64,000 nucleotides of DNA from Irpex lacteus (taxonomy: Eukaryota > Basidiomycota > Agaricomycetes > Polyporales > Irpicaceae), in contig MQVO02000061.1 of assembly GCA_001986395.2 (NCBI GenBank), positions 1 to 64,000 on the forward strand, given 5' to 3'. Positions within the stretch are counted from its first letter, which is position 1. Every line of letters begins with the position of its first letter. The notes beneath the pieces were generated by a model. The model saw only the letters and a list, made by a program, of their open reading frames with translations, made no database searches and was not told the DNA's origin. Positions 43,470 to 54,693 of this stretch are shown here, in pieces. The translations under genes and the position numbers were made by a program.

Positions 43470-45512
43470 ATGTCTTCTACAACCTTGGCTGTCCCAGAGC
43501 AGCACTCGCCTAATGAGGCACCCAAGCCCAAGGGCAAGGGCTCAGCCTTCTGGTTCACATTCATGGCCATAATTGTTACTGTCTTCCTCAGCGCGCTCGA
43601 TGTCACATCAGTCGGGACCGCGCTACCTACTATTGTCGCCGACCTGGATGGTGGTGCCAACTTCGCATGGGTTGGCTCAGCCTACGCGCTATCCAGTACT
43701 GCTTTCCTGCCATTATCCGGGAGCCTTGCGGATATCTTCGGACGAAGACCGGTTATGCTACTTTCTGTCATACTCTTCGCCCTAGGAAGTGCACTCGCTG
43801 GTTCAGCTCAGAACATGAACTGGCTGATAGCAGCTCGAAGTACGTCGATTATTATTGTAATCTGATCTCGGCATATATCTGACTGTGTATATTCAGCTGT
43901 ACAAGGAATAGGAGGAGGAGCGATCATCAACATGTCGGAAGTCATTGTCTCCGACTTGGTCCCTCTAGCAGAAAGAGGCCTGTATCAAGGTCTTGTCGGT
44001 CTCACGTGGGCATTGGCATGTGGTGTCGGTCCTCCGATTGTAAGTGAACTCAGGAAACCCAATGATGATGCATCTACTCACTGTTCGGGTAGGGTGGGGC
44101 TTTTGCCGGCAAAGCATCTTGGAGATGGCTTTTCTGTAAGTACTGCAGTACCTACTCACGGTACCGGATGGAGCCCTCAACGACGTTTCTCACAGATATC
44201 AACCTTCCTCTATCGGGGATATCATTCTTCCTCGTTTTGTTTTTCTTGCGAGTACGCACTCCCGCAGGCTCCATCATAAGCAAGGTGAAGCGTGTCGATT
44301 GGTTGTAAGTACTGTGTCGAATCTTTAAGCTATGCCGTGGCTTATAACTCTCAATAGTGGCAACTTCATCGTCATCTGCGGCACTACACTAGCCGTCACC
44401 GGGCTGACGTTTGGTGGTGGACGCTTTGCCTGGTCCTCAGTTGAGGTTTTGGCACCCTTGATAATCGGTCTCGCCTTGATAGTTGCCTTCCTGTTCTACG
44501 AGGGCATGGTACCGAAGGAGCCGACCATTCCCTGGGAGATCTTAAGCAACCGTACCACGATCGGCGGGTGAGTATCCTGTCAAATCTCCATTCAAAGGCT
44601 TCTGACCTGGGACGTTGAAGATATCTTGCTACGTTAATCCATGGTATCACCAGTATGGGCGTCATCTGTGCGTTTATATCGTGTTCTCTCTGTTAATGAT
44701 TTGATATCCTGATAGTTATGACGATATCCAGATTATCTATCCGTATACTTCCAGGCAGTCCTCGGCGCATCACCAGTCATGGCTGGAGTTGATGTTTTAG
44801 TGTTTGCTTTCATGATTGCCGCGGCCGCCCTCACTTCAGGCATTGGTGTTCAAGTACAGAAGAAGTATATCCCAGTCAACGTCGCCGGATGGATTTTCAT
44901 GATAGTAGGCTTCGGCGTGCTGAGCCTGATGAAGTACGGGAGCACAAGGTCCCAGTGGCTTGGATTCCAAGTTCTCATCGGTATCGGTGTTGGTCTCATA
45001 GTAAGTTGCATCATCACGATATCGTGAATTTCGACTCACCTCGTGTATCACAGTTCCCTTCTCCGCTTTTCGCCGTCCTCGCACCCCTTCCTGTAGAGCG
45101 CAACGCGGCCGCTCTCGCGTTCTTCGCCTTCACACGCTCATTCGCCCAAACATGGGGTATCACCATCGCCGGCACAATACTCCAGAACGAACTTACGAAA
45201 CGTCTTCCCTCGGACTTCGTGGCACAATTCCCTGGCGGCTCAGAGATAGCTTTCGCTGCTATTCCCGTAATAGGGGACTTGCCCGAGCCCCTGCGGTCGC
45301 AGGTTCGAGAAGCCTTCGCGACAAGTCTGTCCATCATCTGGAAGGCGATGATAGGAATTTCTGGAGCTGGCTTGCTCTCGCTTTTATTGCTGAAGGAGAT
45401 ACCTATGAACACGGAGGTGAATGAGAAGTATGGATTGCATGAAGAGAATTCGGAGAACAAGGACAGCGGGTCCACAAAGAGCAATGTGGTGATCGTAGAG
45501 GAAAAGGTATAG
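43470..45512 (+). CDS. MFS drug/metabolite transporter (14-TMS DHA2-like)
   Basis: A plasma- or vacuolar-membrane proton antiporter. ATG 43470 begins a hydrophilic N-terminus (MSSTTLAVPEQHSP). TM1 follows (WFTFMAIIVTVFLSALDVTS), then the family motif between TM2 and TM3 (GSLADIFGRRPVML), VQGIGGGAIINMSEV and WALACGVGPPIGGAFAGK. Later segments are YLNLPLSGISFFLVLFF, LAPLIIGLALIVAFLFYEG, YYLSIYFQAVLGASPVMAG and FQVLIGIGVGLI, with a last TM near GISGAGLLSLLLLKEI. The C-terminus is acidic, ending NVVIVEEKV. At least seven introns join in frame. The number of hydrophobic segments fits the 14-TMS DHA2 type. The substrate cannot be inferred. It lies 7 kb from the P450 array. Confidence 0.9.
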
Positions 45513-47338
45513 CCCGCCGATGATCGCAGGGTACTTCACGTTGAGATGTACGTCTTGACTTGTAAACGGGTATACTGAGCAAATACAAATAGTTCCTCTC
45601 CAAGTTCACTGGCTCATCTACAGACAGTAATGACTATAACAGGCTTTATAGATTTTTTGATCAAGTAGTGCATTTATCGTGTATCATCTCCACATAGCCT
45701 TATATTCCTACGCTCTTCATGTATAGCAAGTTAAGTAACATGTTTAAATATTTTGAACAATAACCTAGAATTTCACTAGTTTTTCACTCCTTGTCGTTTG
45801 ACATTTGTGTGAAAGTTCATCGTAACGATCGCGATCTTCAGTGCTTTGTAAATCGATCACTGACCAATGTAACTAGGGTCGTGCCGCCGCATCAAAACTT
45901 GTACAGCGATGTGGGTCCAACTGCTACTTCAAGTTCGTTGAAGCCGAACCAACTTGAAGTCTACAGGTGTGAGTCTATCCACCGTTTAGCGATCCCTATA
46001 GTGCTCGCAGGATTACAACTAGGGCCCCGACGGATGTTATTGCGTTGAACTACCAACATCATGGTACACCATCTTGGAGGCCCAGACGGTCGAGCGCGCA
46101 ATGCACAGAACGGTTTCCCAGAAACCTCTGAGCAGTTTGAACCTCAGTCCATAGACTCGCCAGCCAGTCCGGTCACAAGCTGGTGCGCGCCAATCGATAC
46201 AGGCAAAGGAGGAGCGAGCTTTGCGAGGTCTGAATTCGAAGCTCGCAGAGACGGGCTGAGTACGGACGTACTCATTTTGAAGCAACTCCAGTGGGTTCAC
46301 TCTCCGTCGAACGGACTTCAGACGCGTCTGAAGTAGTAATAGAATACCAACTATCACTCTAGTGAGTAATACGGAACGTCGAGCCTTTTCCTTGCCATGC
46401 TGATACGATCCACTTAGAATCCGATCTTGGAGCTTGCTTATTCTAAGGGTGAGCGGTCTCTGCCATTAACAAGTCATTCCGCTGTTCTCATTGGCTGGGG
46501 ACCAGAGACAAATACGCGTTCTCATTGGTTGTGGACCTCACAGTCATGTTGCATGCGATTTTATTGGCTGCTGCGGTCCGTGATCCGGCTCGATGCCTCT
46601 GGGACCAGGGTCCCCCAAGTTGCTTTCACTACGGCCCCGTCGTTTTATGTGCAACAACGCCAGCGGAATTATTCGCTAATCTTTCAAGTTCAAGACTCTG
46701 TTACCTTTCATAGAATCTCCTTTCTCTCGCGGGACGGAGTCACGGGTCTGGCTAGTAAGTAAGTATAACACGAGAAGGCCAACGTCGTTCGACGACCCAA
46801 GTCTGGAACACCCTCGTTATAATGAGCACCAATGCTGAAGCGCTGAAGATGTGCGGTAAAGCTCCCTGCGTTGCCTGATTATATGCTCATCATGCATCAT
46901 GCATCATGTCTCAACCTGAGGGTTTTTACGTCTTTACTACACCGCCCGTCTGCGTCGGTGCACATCAATATTTATTTTGTGCTATATCAGATCTCTCAGC
47001 TGATTATCTACAAGATACGCTCTCAGTCCAAAGGCGCCCAACGATCGTAAGCCTCCCAGTCCATATTCACCTGCATACTTATATCCTCCCAAAACCACCA
47101 CATCCCTCAATCATGTGTTATAAAGAAGTAGGTGATCATTTGTTTATGATACAACAAACATCTCGTTCTTGGATAGCAACTATCCAAAAAAAACCCGCTC
47201 CCTTGGCGGATATCTCAATGACAGATAACTAGATATCCAGATGATGGGGAAGCACGGCACTCGAACCCAGCACCAATATTGGACATGCTTCTTCAACGAC
47301 TTCGTTCACTTCGGCAGTAGCCCTTGGCTACTTATACG
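45513..47338. other. Gene-poor spacer
   Basis: About 1.8 kb with only short, motif-free open frames on both strands (the longest near 46037-46357 and 46427-46762). No repeat family or RNA gene is supported. Confidence 0.5.
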
Positions 47339-47407
47339 ATGGTCGCTGTTCGAGACTACAGAATGCGCTCGGTGAGTCCACTCTCAGGTCAAACGTTCAT
47401 CCTCGGT

Positions 47408-48730
47408 ATGGCTACTCTGCCCCCAGAAGTAACCTCTATCATACTGGAGGTATTGACTTCAGGCGACGCCGGAATTACTCAGTCCACTAAAACCGAGCTC
47501 AACTTGTGTTCCCTAACTTGCCGTCACTGGGCCAGTAAATGTCGCCCTTTACTATTTCGGAAACTTACTCTGGCCTCTCATGGCGATGCATTAACGCTGC
47601 TAGAGCTGATACGTCGCCCAAAAAGCAAAATCGGAGACTGGATCAGCTTTCTGGTTCTAATTCAAAGTGAACCCTCATATCCGTGGACGCAGTTGATTTA
47701 TCTGCGACTTTCTACCCGAATTCCCAAAACGCTCGAGATTACGCACGTTCTCAAATGGAACTCCACCCCTCCTTCCAAGGTACCCCAAAACCTGTCACTC
47801 CACCCATCGGTGCCCAAATCACTTCCATCACTATATTATCGGTGCATACGCGCGCATCTTATTAACCTACGCCTACGCTCGTTTTCGAACCTAATTCCCT
47901 TGGTCGGCAGGCTAAATATGTGCAATTACCTTCGCTGCACTGACGTGTCGTGGGTTGAACGTGCGGATCCTGCTACCATCCTATCCCTGAGAGCGGGGAA
48001 ACGCCGTCTCATGCACGACGTGCTCTTGGAGAACTGCTCTGACGTATGGGCGTACACTTGGCTCTGCGTCACCACAGACCTTCGCAAGGCACAGGCTGCT
48101 TCGGAGAATGGATTATCTCTACCCTTCATTCGCCAGAACGAGCTACGATGTCTTGCAGCGCTCATCTGCGCTGTCCATTGCTCACATAGATGTAAGCAAA
48201 TGCGACTGCTCAGTGAGTTTTATACATCCCCAAATATTCGACAAATTATTGATTGTAACTGCTGCTGCGCCCGATTAGGGGAGGATTTTGTCGAAGGCGG
48301 CTTTAGCGTATCTCTCGCCTGTGAAGAAGCAGATAAATGTGTTCCCGATCTACTAGTCCGGGTTGATACGATTGGGACCATCTCCACTATCGAACTCGTC
48401 TATGGTATAGATCGTGGCCGGAAAACCCTGCACCTTCCTGAGACCTCCACCGTTTCTCCCCGCAGTAGATGGGAGAAAGTCATTCGAGCGCTCGCGACAT
48501 GTGCAGGGTTGAGGAAGGTCCGCGTTGACATCGATACTCAGCTTAGCAACGTCGAAGACGCGAGCCGTTCACTCGTATACGGCTTGGCCAACTTGCGTGA
48601 CGTGCTGGAGATACGCCATCGGGATATATCGTCTGGCCTGCCTGGATGGAAACTTTATACAATGAACCATTGGACTGGTGCGAGATATATCCTAAATCTT
48701 GGCTGTCGCGAACTATCATGCTTACTGTGA
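47408..48730 (+). CDS. F-box-like protein, single exon
   Basis: Uninterrupted frame of about 440 residues from ATG 47408; an upstream in-frame ATG at 47339 would add 23. The start carries an F-box-like stretch (MATLPPEVTSIILEVLTSGD, LNLCSLTCRHWASKCRPLLF, RKLTLASHG). The remainder has no clear repeat. It contains a Cys-rich patch (IIDCNCCCARLGEDF) and LPGWKLYTMNHWTGARYIL at the end. The layout (F-box followed by a poorly conserved body) is common in Agaricomycetes. A single long exon is unusual in this intron-rich window and could mark a recent copy. Confidence 0.7.
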   Translation: MATLPPEVTSIILEVLTSGDAGITQSTKTELNLCSLTCRHWASKCRPLLFRKLTLASHGDALTLLELIRRPKSKIGDWISFLVLIQSEPSYPWTQLIYLRLSTRIPKTLEITHVLKWNSTPPSKVPQNLSLHPSVPKSLPSLYYRCIRAHLINLRLRSFSNLIPLVGRLNMCNYLRCTDVSWVERADPATILSLRAGKRRLMHDVLLENCSDVWAYTWLCVTTDLRKAQAASENGLSLPFIRQNELRCLAALICAVHCSHRCKQMRLLSEFYTSPNIRQIIDCNCCCARLGEDFVEGGFSVSLACEEADKCVPDLLVRVDTIGTISTIELVYGIDRGRKTLHLPETSTVSPRSRWEKVIRALATCAGLRKVRVDIDTQLSNVEDASRSLVYGLANLRDVLEIRHRDISSGLPGWKLYTMNHWTGARYILNLGCRELSCLL

Positions 48731-48908
48731 TTCTCACTTATAGACCAAAATTACATCAGGATTGCACATTTCGCGCCAACAGAGATCCTGTATGATAACC
48801 TTCCACTGCGAAGTAATGGTATCCGTCGCCCATCACACTATATCCGCGACTCTACGAAGCACTGGCAACTACCACCTGTCCGGATTAACTGGCCACTCAC
48901 ACAGATCC

Positions 48909-49289
48909 CTATGGATCCCATTTTAGCATTATTCTTTCTGTTGCGTCAAACTTCGCAGGAACTAGCTGTTGGCCGAAAATCTTGCCAATGTGAACACCGG
49001 TATATGATGGGGAAGCCTCCGAGTCGAAGTTCGCGCAGTCCCAAACATATTCGCTCAAGGCACTGTCCGCGATGACCGGACGAATACCTACACTCGCCTC
49101 CATTGCACGCAAAATGGCATACAGCGGTAATACGCCCCAAGGACACTGGCAGTTCCGCTTACATGTATTAGCGGCGACTCCAGTAGCTCTGTCAGCAATA
49201 TAGGTGGCAGGGTACCAAACCCGGAAAAACGTAGCGCGGACAGCTGTGACTGTGGCAGTCCAACTCCACAGTATTTGGTGTCTATTCAA
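48909..49289 (-). CDS. Small ORF, doubtful
   Basis: An open frame of 126 codons (MNRHQILWSWTATVTAVRAT and on) with no recognised motif. It may be a fragment of a broken gene or chance. It includes a Cys stretch (ANTCKRNCQCPWG). No introns or neighbours support it. Confidence 0.25.
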   Translation of the reverse strand: MNRHQILWSWTATVTAVRATFFRVWYPATYIADRATGVAANTCKRNCQCPWGVLPLYAILRAMEASVGIRPVIADSALSEYVWDCANFDSEASPSYTGVHIGKIFGQQLVPAKFDATERIMLKWDP

Positions 49290-49556
49290 GGAGAAATGGC
49301 AGAGGTAAAATGAGTTATAAAATATAATTTTCCAAGGTAAGTTGCGCTATGGATTGAGATTCGGAGTTAAGTTTGTGCTTTAACTGCCTAAAAAGGAAGT
49401 CATCACTCATGTATACTACGACCAAGGGCAGGAGATAGCAAACCCCGTTACATTTCCCATCATCCCTCGAGCGGCGCGAAGCGAAGATAGGCGAGGCGTT
49501 TGATGGCAGATGTTTATCGGGCGTGCACTAGACGAAATCAGCACTATTATAAATTA

Positions 49557-49590
49557 CTAGCCGAAACCCGTGCCTTCGTCACGGTAGTGG
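49557..49590 (-). mobile_element. Helitron-like 3' terminus (copy 1)
   Basis: On the minus strand an imperfect hairpin (CCGTGACGAAGGCACGG) is followed by a short spacer and CTAG, then T. This is the layout of Helitron 3' ends (hairpin, then CTRR, inserted before T). The element body would extend rightwards, but its other end was not found. Confidence 0.4.
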
Positions 49591-50111
49591 TGGTTTCGGT
49601 AGTCAATAATTTATAAATCTATACTCGCTGTATGATGTCAAACTGCAACACTTCAATCTGGCCGCCTGCTCCGAGTCAATATTCTCCGACCACGTTACGA
49701 CTCCGACTCCCCCAGGACTCCGGCTCCCCCCAGGACTCCGACTCCCGGACAGTAGACACAGATTACTGCTACCAAGTACACTACAGATAACAGACTCATT
49801 CAAGGGGTGGACAAATGAAACCACATTGTCTGACCCACGACCGCCGTGTCAGACAGACTCCGACTCCCCCGGTAGCCTGAGGCGTAGAGTTCGGGATCAT
49901 TGCCATAAGGGGCAGTAATCCGGACCCGACTCCAGAGTGCACTTGGGCCTTAGGGCCCAGACTACGCAAAATTCGTGACACGGAGCCAGCGACGGCCTAT
50001 TATAACCGTAACCTATCAGAGGCCGTAAACGACGCCAGAGCGAATCGGAAGCCTTCCATGTCTCCACCAATGAAGTTGCTCGACTCCCCCCGAGCATTTT
50101 TGTAGTATAGA

Positions 50112-50139
50112 CTAGCAAAAGCCCGTGCGTTGCACGGGT
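50112..50139 (-). mobile_element. Helitron-like 3' terminus (copy 2)
   Basis: On the minus strand a perfect hairpin (CCCGTGCAACGCACGGG) is followed by CTTTTG and CTAG, then T. It resembles copy 1 at 49557 in order and spacing. Confidence 0.45.
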
Positions 50140-50297
50140 ATTGAGATTATTGTATGACTCGGGCACTCCATGATCAACTTTCGATGTTCAATGCGAAGAG
50201 GAAGGAGAGAAAATATATGACTACAAACACATCCGAAAACTCGAAGGTTACACATCGATGTGACAGCCGATGGTCACACAGCGCGCCCATCCCTGCT

Positions 50298-50329
50298 GGC
50301 CTTCGCGCCTTCGGCGCTCCGGCCAGCAG
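50298..50329. repeat. 32-bp hairpin-forming repeat, copy 1
   Basis: The word GGCCTTCGCGCC-TTC-GGCGCTCCGGCC plus AGCAG is identical at 50855-50886. With the preceding GCT it can fold into a stem of about 14 bp. Confidence 0.75.
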
Positions 50330-50854
50330 TGACAGGCGCGACCCTTGTCTGATCATGAAGCTTTGAAGCTGCAGCTGCAACTTCGCCACGCATACCGGGT
50401 AGCTAGATGCATGTACTGCGAACCCGTCGCGAGAGGCTGGAAGAAAGAACACTGATGAAGCGAAGTAAGTTCGAAAGTTCGAGGCGCGGGTGACGTCACG
50501 CGTGCAATGTTCGGGAAAACATGGCAGTTGGCAGCCAATAAGGAGCGAGCGCGACCCTCTTTGTATTAAAGAGGATAATAGGCGCCTAAATTCTCTCGGC
50601 GCGTGGATGGGCAAGAGGGGGGCGAGATCCAGATCGGTGAAAGCGACCTCGCAAGGGGTCCCCACCCTACTGGTGCACGGGGTCTTTTCTGGCAACTTTT
50701 TGCAGGCGTGCTCGAAAACTTGCGTTCTGGTCATTTATCCTCATTCGATATAATTCACTAACGCTGCGTTCGCAGCTAGACCCGCTACCCGGCTATTGTT
50801 CAGCAAGGTAAAGAAAGGCTACTTGTATCGATGTACGGGGCGCATATCGCTGCA

Positions 50855-50886
50855 GGCCTTCGCGCCTTCGGCGCTCCGGCCAGCAG
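50855..50886. repeat. 32-bp hairpin-forming repeat, copy 2
   Basis: Exact copy of 50298-50329 in the same orientation, 557 bp further on. The left flanks are also similar (GCGC, CAT, CTGC). Confidence 0.75.
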
Positions 50887-52203
50887 CTTTGTGCGCCACT
50901 TAGTCAGGAAGCGTCGTGAACGAGCAACGGAACGGACAAGTTACCCAAAATATTACAGCGGAGCCTGTGGACGAGTATACTGCCTGCGACAACCTCAAAG
51001 TGTTTCGTATTTCGTCAGTACTGAGTGTAGTAAGTAAGTACCCGCAGTACGCACTTGCAAGCTTCGCAAGGTTGAGGTTGAGGATAGCAAGCGCGCCAAC
51101 TAGTCACGTGAAAATCACGCCATTTTCTCGGGAAGTCACGAGCGTGCAGAATTCAGGTTCGATTTCGCCAACCCCTACAACCCAAAGACCCACTACCCAG
51201 AGGGTAGCGGGAATTTTGGAGCAGCATACTAACGTGTACGCATGTGTATACTTTGTAGTTGAATTAAGAAACCATGCAGGCATAATGGCTATATCGACGC
51301 TTCAAGGTGCACAAAAATCACGTGAAGGATACCCCTTTTAGAGTACGGAACAAGCAGCGATGATGGCCGTGCAAAGTCACAGATTCCTTGCTCAAAAGCG
51401 CACAAAGCCTCTGGCAACCAGCAAGCGCTCAAACTCTCATACGACCAATCCCTGGCCGCGAAGGGATCAAAATGAGCACTTAATTAGGCAGGTGGGTTGG
51501 GGGGTACCCCCCATTGAGGGACCCCGAAACTTTCGAGCTTGGTGTCTCAAAACTTTTTACCGCCCCCCTCTTGTGGATGGGTGCACGAGACGCTCTCGTC
51601 TCCGAGTCGTCCCACACGGAAGAACGCCAACGTCAACTTCTCCCATGCGCACCTATATATCCTACATGAAGATGGATATGAGATTCTCCTACGCCTGGAG
51701 TAGCACCAATGGGAATCACTGAATTCAATATAGAAGCACTTCTCAACGTCGTCGCCATCGTCAAGTGTAGAACAATCGCACTCGCGCCGAATTCGTCGGC
51801 TTGCAATCCATAAACGTACTCAAGCAGGATGTGAATAAGTACATGACAGTTTGATACGTAAATTATAGTAGCGATGAAAGTCCAACCTCAGTCTCGCGTG
51901 AGTTTAACATCAAAACATGTCAAACCGCTTCTCATACTCACGAACGTCATTTCGGCGGCCAGACTCTCGGGGAAGGATACAAACCGTTACCAAAAAGTCT
52001 CATCTGAATTTCCTATGTCATCGGCGCGGTGAGTCGCGAAATCATATCGGGGCCTTTGATCTGGTGACCTTGGTGCTTGCTTCTGCATTCACTCCTGGCG
52101 GCAGTAAGCCCCATGTTCGGGCCTTATGGAAGTGGAATGCGAGTCACTCTCCAGATAATTCCTTGGGAAAGTTGGAACGTAAGTAGGTTGCTGACACCTC
52201 CAT

Positions 52204-52217
52204 TCAGTCTGACGGGC
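52204..52217 (+). promoter_or_regulatory. Shared P450 upstream motif, gene 1
   Basis: CAGTCTGACGGGCCG lies about 130 bp before the first P450 start. Related words with the same CGGGCCG core precede genes 2 and 3 at almost the same distance. Confidence 0.45.
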
Positions 52218-52343
52218 CGATATCCAAGCTATGAGTATGTCATCGGTAGCTTGAATACATTATAAGGGATTGACGTACTTTAATCACGTTTTAGGACTCT
52301 CGTGAGTCGTACACATTTCGAGCTCTCCAGTTGTATCCACGCC

Positions 52344-54693
52344 ATGCCCACCGTTCCATATATCTCCGCCGTAGCGATACTTGTTTTGGGTATTGCTACG
52401 GTTTATCGTAGACTCTTTCGGTACTCTATCAAACATATACGGGGCCCACCTGGCTCGTTCCTGCGTGGTGAGTTGCCAGTGGGCGTATAGAATGCAGAAT
52501 TAAGAGAGCAGTACTTGACCCTCATCACAATCCCCTCTGTCAAGGAAACACTCGTGACTTTTTCTATCAAATCAACGTTGGGGACATGGACTTCAAGTAC
52601 GCCAAGGAATATGGATTAGTGTGGAGAATGGGTGATGCTCTTGGGGTAAGAGATACTCTCAATTTTTCTAAGTAAATCTGTGGAATATAACGATGCAACA
52701 CAGGAAGACGTGTTAGCCGTGGCCGATCCGAAGGTGGGCATATGCCGGTTCTAACAATCTTCCCGTCAGCTTTAACATCGTTTGCAGACGTTGCAGTATA
52801 TGTTTCACAAGTCTGGATACAGCTACGGAAAGAACACCGAAAAGACTGTACTTCGCAAAATTTTGCTCGGTCCATCGATTCTGTACACACCTAGTACGTT
52901 CTAACCGATATGGAGGCTAGGCACATGAATTACCCTCAAGAAATCTGTAGATGGACCAGTGCACTCTCGACATCGCAAAGTTATGAATCCTGCTTTCTCG
53001 GCTCCTCAGTTGCGCTCTTTCTTGCCTTTGTTTCAGCGCAGCGCCATCAAGGCGAGTGAAGTGAAAGATCACGGCGAAGCATTACTGAGCTTTCGACAGC
53101 TGTGTCGTCTCCTGAAAGAGGAGGCCTTTCAGGGGAAGTCAGATCAAGGCCAGCTGATTGCTATCAACAAGTGGCTATCGCGCGTTACCTTGGATATCAT
53201 TGGCGAATGTAGGTATCAGTAAGCTTTGGTCTTTGTCCTGTTTGGCTGATACTCTGAGTCGTCTAGCTGCATTCCATTACGACTTTGGGGCACTTGATAA
53301 TGCAAAGAACGAGGTGTCCTCGGCGTACGAAAATATGTTCGTCAAGGCGCGTATGCACCCGAGCTTGTTGGACACCCTGTTCCGCGCGACCTGGCGATTC
53401 TTGCCCTTCAAATTGTTGGACCTCGTCGAATACTTGCCGACCAGGCAGTATAGTAGGTTGCGATCCACGAGGAAAGTGGTTAATAAGGTAGCCAGCGCCC
53501 TCGTTGATCAAGCCATTCGGGATGCTCAAGGAGCCGAGCTTGAGAAAGGCAAGAAGGACGTTATGAGTGTACTCGGTAAGTGAATTGAGGTTCACAACTC
53601 GGACGAATCTGACATGACGATATCAGTTCGTGCGAATATGTCCGAGAATCCGTCCCTGCAGCTTTCAAAAGAGGAGATGACGGCACAAATGGGCGCACTG
53701 ACTCTAGCCGGCCATGAAACGACCTCCACCACTCTCTCATGGGCCCTCTGGGAACTCGCTAAGCATCCTGACATTCAAACTAGACTTCGGGCCGAAATTC
53801 GTGATAAACGAATTGAGATCAGTTTACAGAACACCGACGTTGGAAATACCGATTTATCAATGGATGACTTGGAGGGTATGCCCTTCCTGCAGGCTTTTGT
53901 CAAGGCAAGTTCTGGGAGTCCTCACATCCAGCTGTATGCCGTTATGACTGACAGCACCGTTAGGAGGTCTTGCGTTTCCATCCCATTGTCTACCATGTTA
54001 TACGTGTAGTCGACAAAGACGACGTGCTTCCTGTTTCTGAGCCCATTACTACTGTCACGGGGGAGGGTATCACTGAGATCCCGATTGCGAAAGGTCAGAC
54101 AGTATTGGTTTCCTCATGCTTGTATAACCGGTACGTGGTGAACTTGTGGCTGTCTTATGGGTGGCTGAGATTCCCTGTGTAGTATCAAGTCAATCTGGGG
54201 CGAAGATGCCGATCAGTTCAACCCGATGCGGTTTATCGAAGGCAGAGTTGAGCACGAATATAAGGTCGGCATGTACAGTAACTTGTGAGCCTCCTCCTCT
54301 ATCTTCACCGTGCCATGCATCTGAAACTACTTTGCACGCTTGCAGGATGACGTTTTGTAAGTGCTTCCTGCTGAATATCACAATGCTGGTATCTGATGAC
54401 CATGTTCGATACAGCTGCCGGTTTACGTGGCTGCATTGGGTAAGTCGATGCGCTAGACCGCGGGTAGACTGCAAATACTGACTCGGGTTGGGTGTGTTTG
54501 AATTAGATGGAGGTTTTCTCTGATTGAGATGCAAGCTATCATTGTTGCTCTCATCGAGAACTTTGAATTTTCACTTCCAGATAAAGAGCAGCATATTGAG
54601 ATTGTGCGCAAGCCGCTTGGAGTCATGTCGCCTATGGTTAAAGGACGTCTCGACGAGGGAGTACTTATGCCTTTGATAGTAAAGGCTCTGTGA
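52344..54693 (+). CDS. Cytochrome P450 monooxygenase, tandem copy 1
   Basis: A haem-thiolate monooxygenase of the endoplasmic reticulum. ATG 52344 opens a membrane anchor (VPYISAVAILVLGIATVYRR) and then SIKHIRGPPGSFLRG. About 15 short exons follow. The I-helix oxygen motif is LAGHETTSTT, the K-helix ExxR is EVLRFHP, the PERF-like region is FNPMRFIEGR, and the haem loop is FSAGLRGCIG. The phenylalanine is on an 11-nt exon (54346-54356) and GLRGCIG on a 25-nt exon (54415-54439). The stop is TGA 54691-54693. One intron (53052-53099) begins with GC instead of GT. All catalytic motifs are present. The substrate is unknown and the P450 family number cannot be given safely. Confidence 0.9.

Larger units (their letters stand above)
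49290..52343. other. Repeat-rich, gene-free region
   Basis: About 3 kb with CTCCGACTCCCCC-type low-complexity sequence (49690-49750 and 49855-49875), two Helitron-like ends, a duplicated 32-bp hairpin word, and no coherent coding frame. It looks like a graveyard of nonautonomous elements next to the P450 array. Confidence 0.6.

Noticed and set aside
47225..47300. Possible minus-strand tRNA (GGTTCGAGT-like T loop)
   Set aside because: Neither the T stem nor an acceptor stem pairs, and no A box was found.
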